Shown here: positions 63,176 to 64,000 of the stretch, piece by piece
Layout: each line of letters starts with the position of its first letter
How positions within the stretch are numbered: position 1 is the first letter of the stretch
From: Psychrobacillus sp. BL-248-WT-3
GTDB lineage: Bacteria > Bacillota > Bacilli > Bacillales_A > Planococcaceae
Direction of reading: 5' to 3'
Length of the DNA stretch: 64,000 nucleotides
NCBI RefSeq assembly: GCF_012843435.1
Contig: NZ_JABAFC010000002.1
Coordinates: 1-64,000 of the forward strand
The notes under the pieces: model-generated
Seen by the model: the letters and a program-made list of their open reading frames with translations, nothing else
What the model was told of the DNA's origin: nothing
Databases searched by the model: none
Position numbers and translations under genes: made by a program

Positions 63176-63883
63176 TTAGTGAGATAGTGGATCAGTTTGC
63201 TCCACTTCCTTTTTGCTTTTTTCTTCTAATATTCCATCCGTCATGACATACACTTTATCGCAGTATTCAATTAAACGAGTATCATGAGTTACCACAATCG
63301 TAGTAGTTTCATTATTTTCTGTTTCTTTCTTCAATAGCTTCATCACTTCGTATGCACGATCAGAGTCTAAAGAAGCGGTTGGTTCATCAGCTAACAGAAT
63401 AGAAGGCTTACTATATAATGCCTTGGCAATTGCGACACGCTGTCTTTCACCACCAGATAAATCAGAAGGATACTTTTTACGCAACTCAGTAATACCGAGG
63501 TTTTCGTACAACGTATCGAGCTCTTCTTTTGTCATATTGTCTTTTTTTACATTATCGAGTAATTTCATCTGTTTATCTACTGTTAGAAAAGGTACCAAGT
63601 TGGAGGCCTGCAATATAAAGCCTATTTCCTTAAGTCGAATTTTAGACCGTTTTTTTTCATTTAAATTGGTGAGATTTTGATTGTTTACAATAATCTCTCC
63701 GCTAGAAGGGGATTGCAGCCCTCCGGCAATGGTCAGGAAAGTACTCTTTCCTGAACCTGAAGGACCAATCACTGCAATAAGTTCCCCTTTATCGGCTACA
63801 AAATCAGTTTCCTTTAAAGCATCAACCTGCTTATGACCTGAACCGAATGTTTTCTTTACCTTATCTAACTTTAAAATTGCCAT
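63176..63883 (-). CDS. ABC transporter ATP-binding protein (MacB/LolD type)
   Basis: 235 residues. Walker A GPSGSGKSTF, Q-loop ILQASNLVPFL, signature LSGGERQRVAI, Walker B ILLADEPTASLD, H-loop VVTHDTRLIEYCDKVY. Type VII (MacB/FtsX-partner) ATPase. GGAGGATAAGTAA lies before ATG, four bases after the stop of an FtsX-like permease. Such pairs handle antimicrobial peptides, cell-wall signals or lipoproteins. Confidence 0.92.
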   Translation of the reverse strand: MAILKLDKVKKTFGSGHKQVDALKETDFVADKGELIAVIGPSGSGKSTFLTIAGGLQSPSSGEIIVNNQNLTNLNEKKRSKIRLKEIGFILQASNLVPFLTVDKQMKLLDNVKKDNMTKEELDTLYENLGITELRKKYPSDLSGGERQRVAIAKALYSKPSILLADEPTASLDSDRAYEVMKLLKKETENNETTTIVVTHDTRLIEYCDKVYVMTDGILEEKSKKEVEQTDPLSH

Positions 63884-63887
63884 TTAC

Positions 63888-64000
63888 TTATCCTCCAATC
63901 GCCTTTAACGGGTCTATTTTCACAATGGTAAATACAGAGAAAACTGCTCCTAGAATAGCAACAACCACTAATACAGCCCCATAGATTAACATTGTCGTTA
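63888..64000 (-). CDS. FtsX-like ABC permease, C-terminal end only (cut by the window)
   Basis: The visible 36 codons read TTMLIYGAVLVVVAILGAVF, then SVFTIVKIDPLKAIGG and stop. A last membrane helix followed by (V/I)DP-x-KA(I/L) is the standard end of FtsX/MacB-type permeases. Pairs with the ATPase downstream. The rest lies outside the window. Confidence 0.82.
   Translation of the reverse strand, partial: TTMLIYGAVLVVVAILGAVFSVFTIVKIDPLKAIGG

Overview
The window looks like a chromosomal segment of a low-GC, endospore-forming member of the Bacillales, most like the Planococcaceae (Psychrobacillus/Lysinibacillus type). The support is AT-rich DNA with strong AGGAGG ribosome sites and frequent TTG/GTG starts; two collagen-like exosporium-type proteins with sigma-E/K-like -10 boxes; a YjcZ-type sporulation peptide; a probable gamma-type SASP; and many homologues of Bacillus genes (yxlEFG, czcD/czrA, uppP, ctaG, ohrR, pgi). 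I saw no rRNA, tRNA, CRISPR array or prophage.

Layout. 0.3-3.6 kb: two collagen-like genes. 4-7 kb: an XRE regulator and a yxlE-yxlF-yxlG-like ABC exporter operon. 7-9.5 kb: a sporulation peptide, a Gln/Pro repeat protein and an unknown two-gene membrane operon. 9.7-17.3 kb: a YhgE/Pip-type export protein with a PadR regulator, a CzcD/CzrA zinc-efflux pair, a DHA2 drug pump and a PadR/HAAS pair. 17.6-27.3 kb: metabolic singletons (SDR, UppP homologue, Hsp20, LLM flavin enzyme, DsbA-like, glycosyltransferase, APH kinase, pyruvate oxidase) and an unknown glycine-zipper protein behind a cluster of DnaA-box-like sites. 28-32 kb: a carbohydrate block (GH13 glucosidase, ROK glucokinase, convergent pgi) with a cre site. 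34.7-39.1 kb: an ECF transporter and SAM hydrolase operon behind a T-box leader with an apparent methionine (ATG) specifier. 39-45.4 kb: several GNAT enzymes and small enzymes. 45.6-48.1 kb: three secreted coiled-coil proteins sharing an N-W-F motif. 48.2-49.3 kb: an XRE helix-turn-helix fused to an F1-ATPase beta-like domain. 49.4-53.2 kb: DUF2243, CtaG, a SASP-like protein, DUF2512, a poly-Asn protein and a CorA-like membrane protein. 53.2-53.9 kb: a scrambled IS1182-family remnant. 54-64 kb: two EamA transporters, a second DHA2 pump, a tubby-like protein, OhrR with glutathione peroxidase, a MATE pump, an aminotransferase and an ABC exporter cut by the window end.

The most unusual items are: (1) the HTH/F1-beta fusion at 48245-49282, with the catalytic P-loop lysine and threonine lost; (2) the three-gene NWF secreted cluster with a 5' stem-loop and short upstream reading frames; (3) the two collagen-like genes, whose ribosome site is followed not by ATG/GTG/TTG but by ATA or ATC, in an otherwise conserved initiation module; and (4) the predicted methionine T-box on the SAM hydrolase/ECF operon. 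Three copies of a GC-rich hairpin repeat family and one 338-bp inverted-repeat element are scattered between genes.

All functional calls come from reading motifs and recalled family features; no database search was possible.
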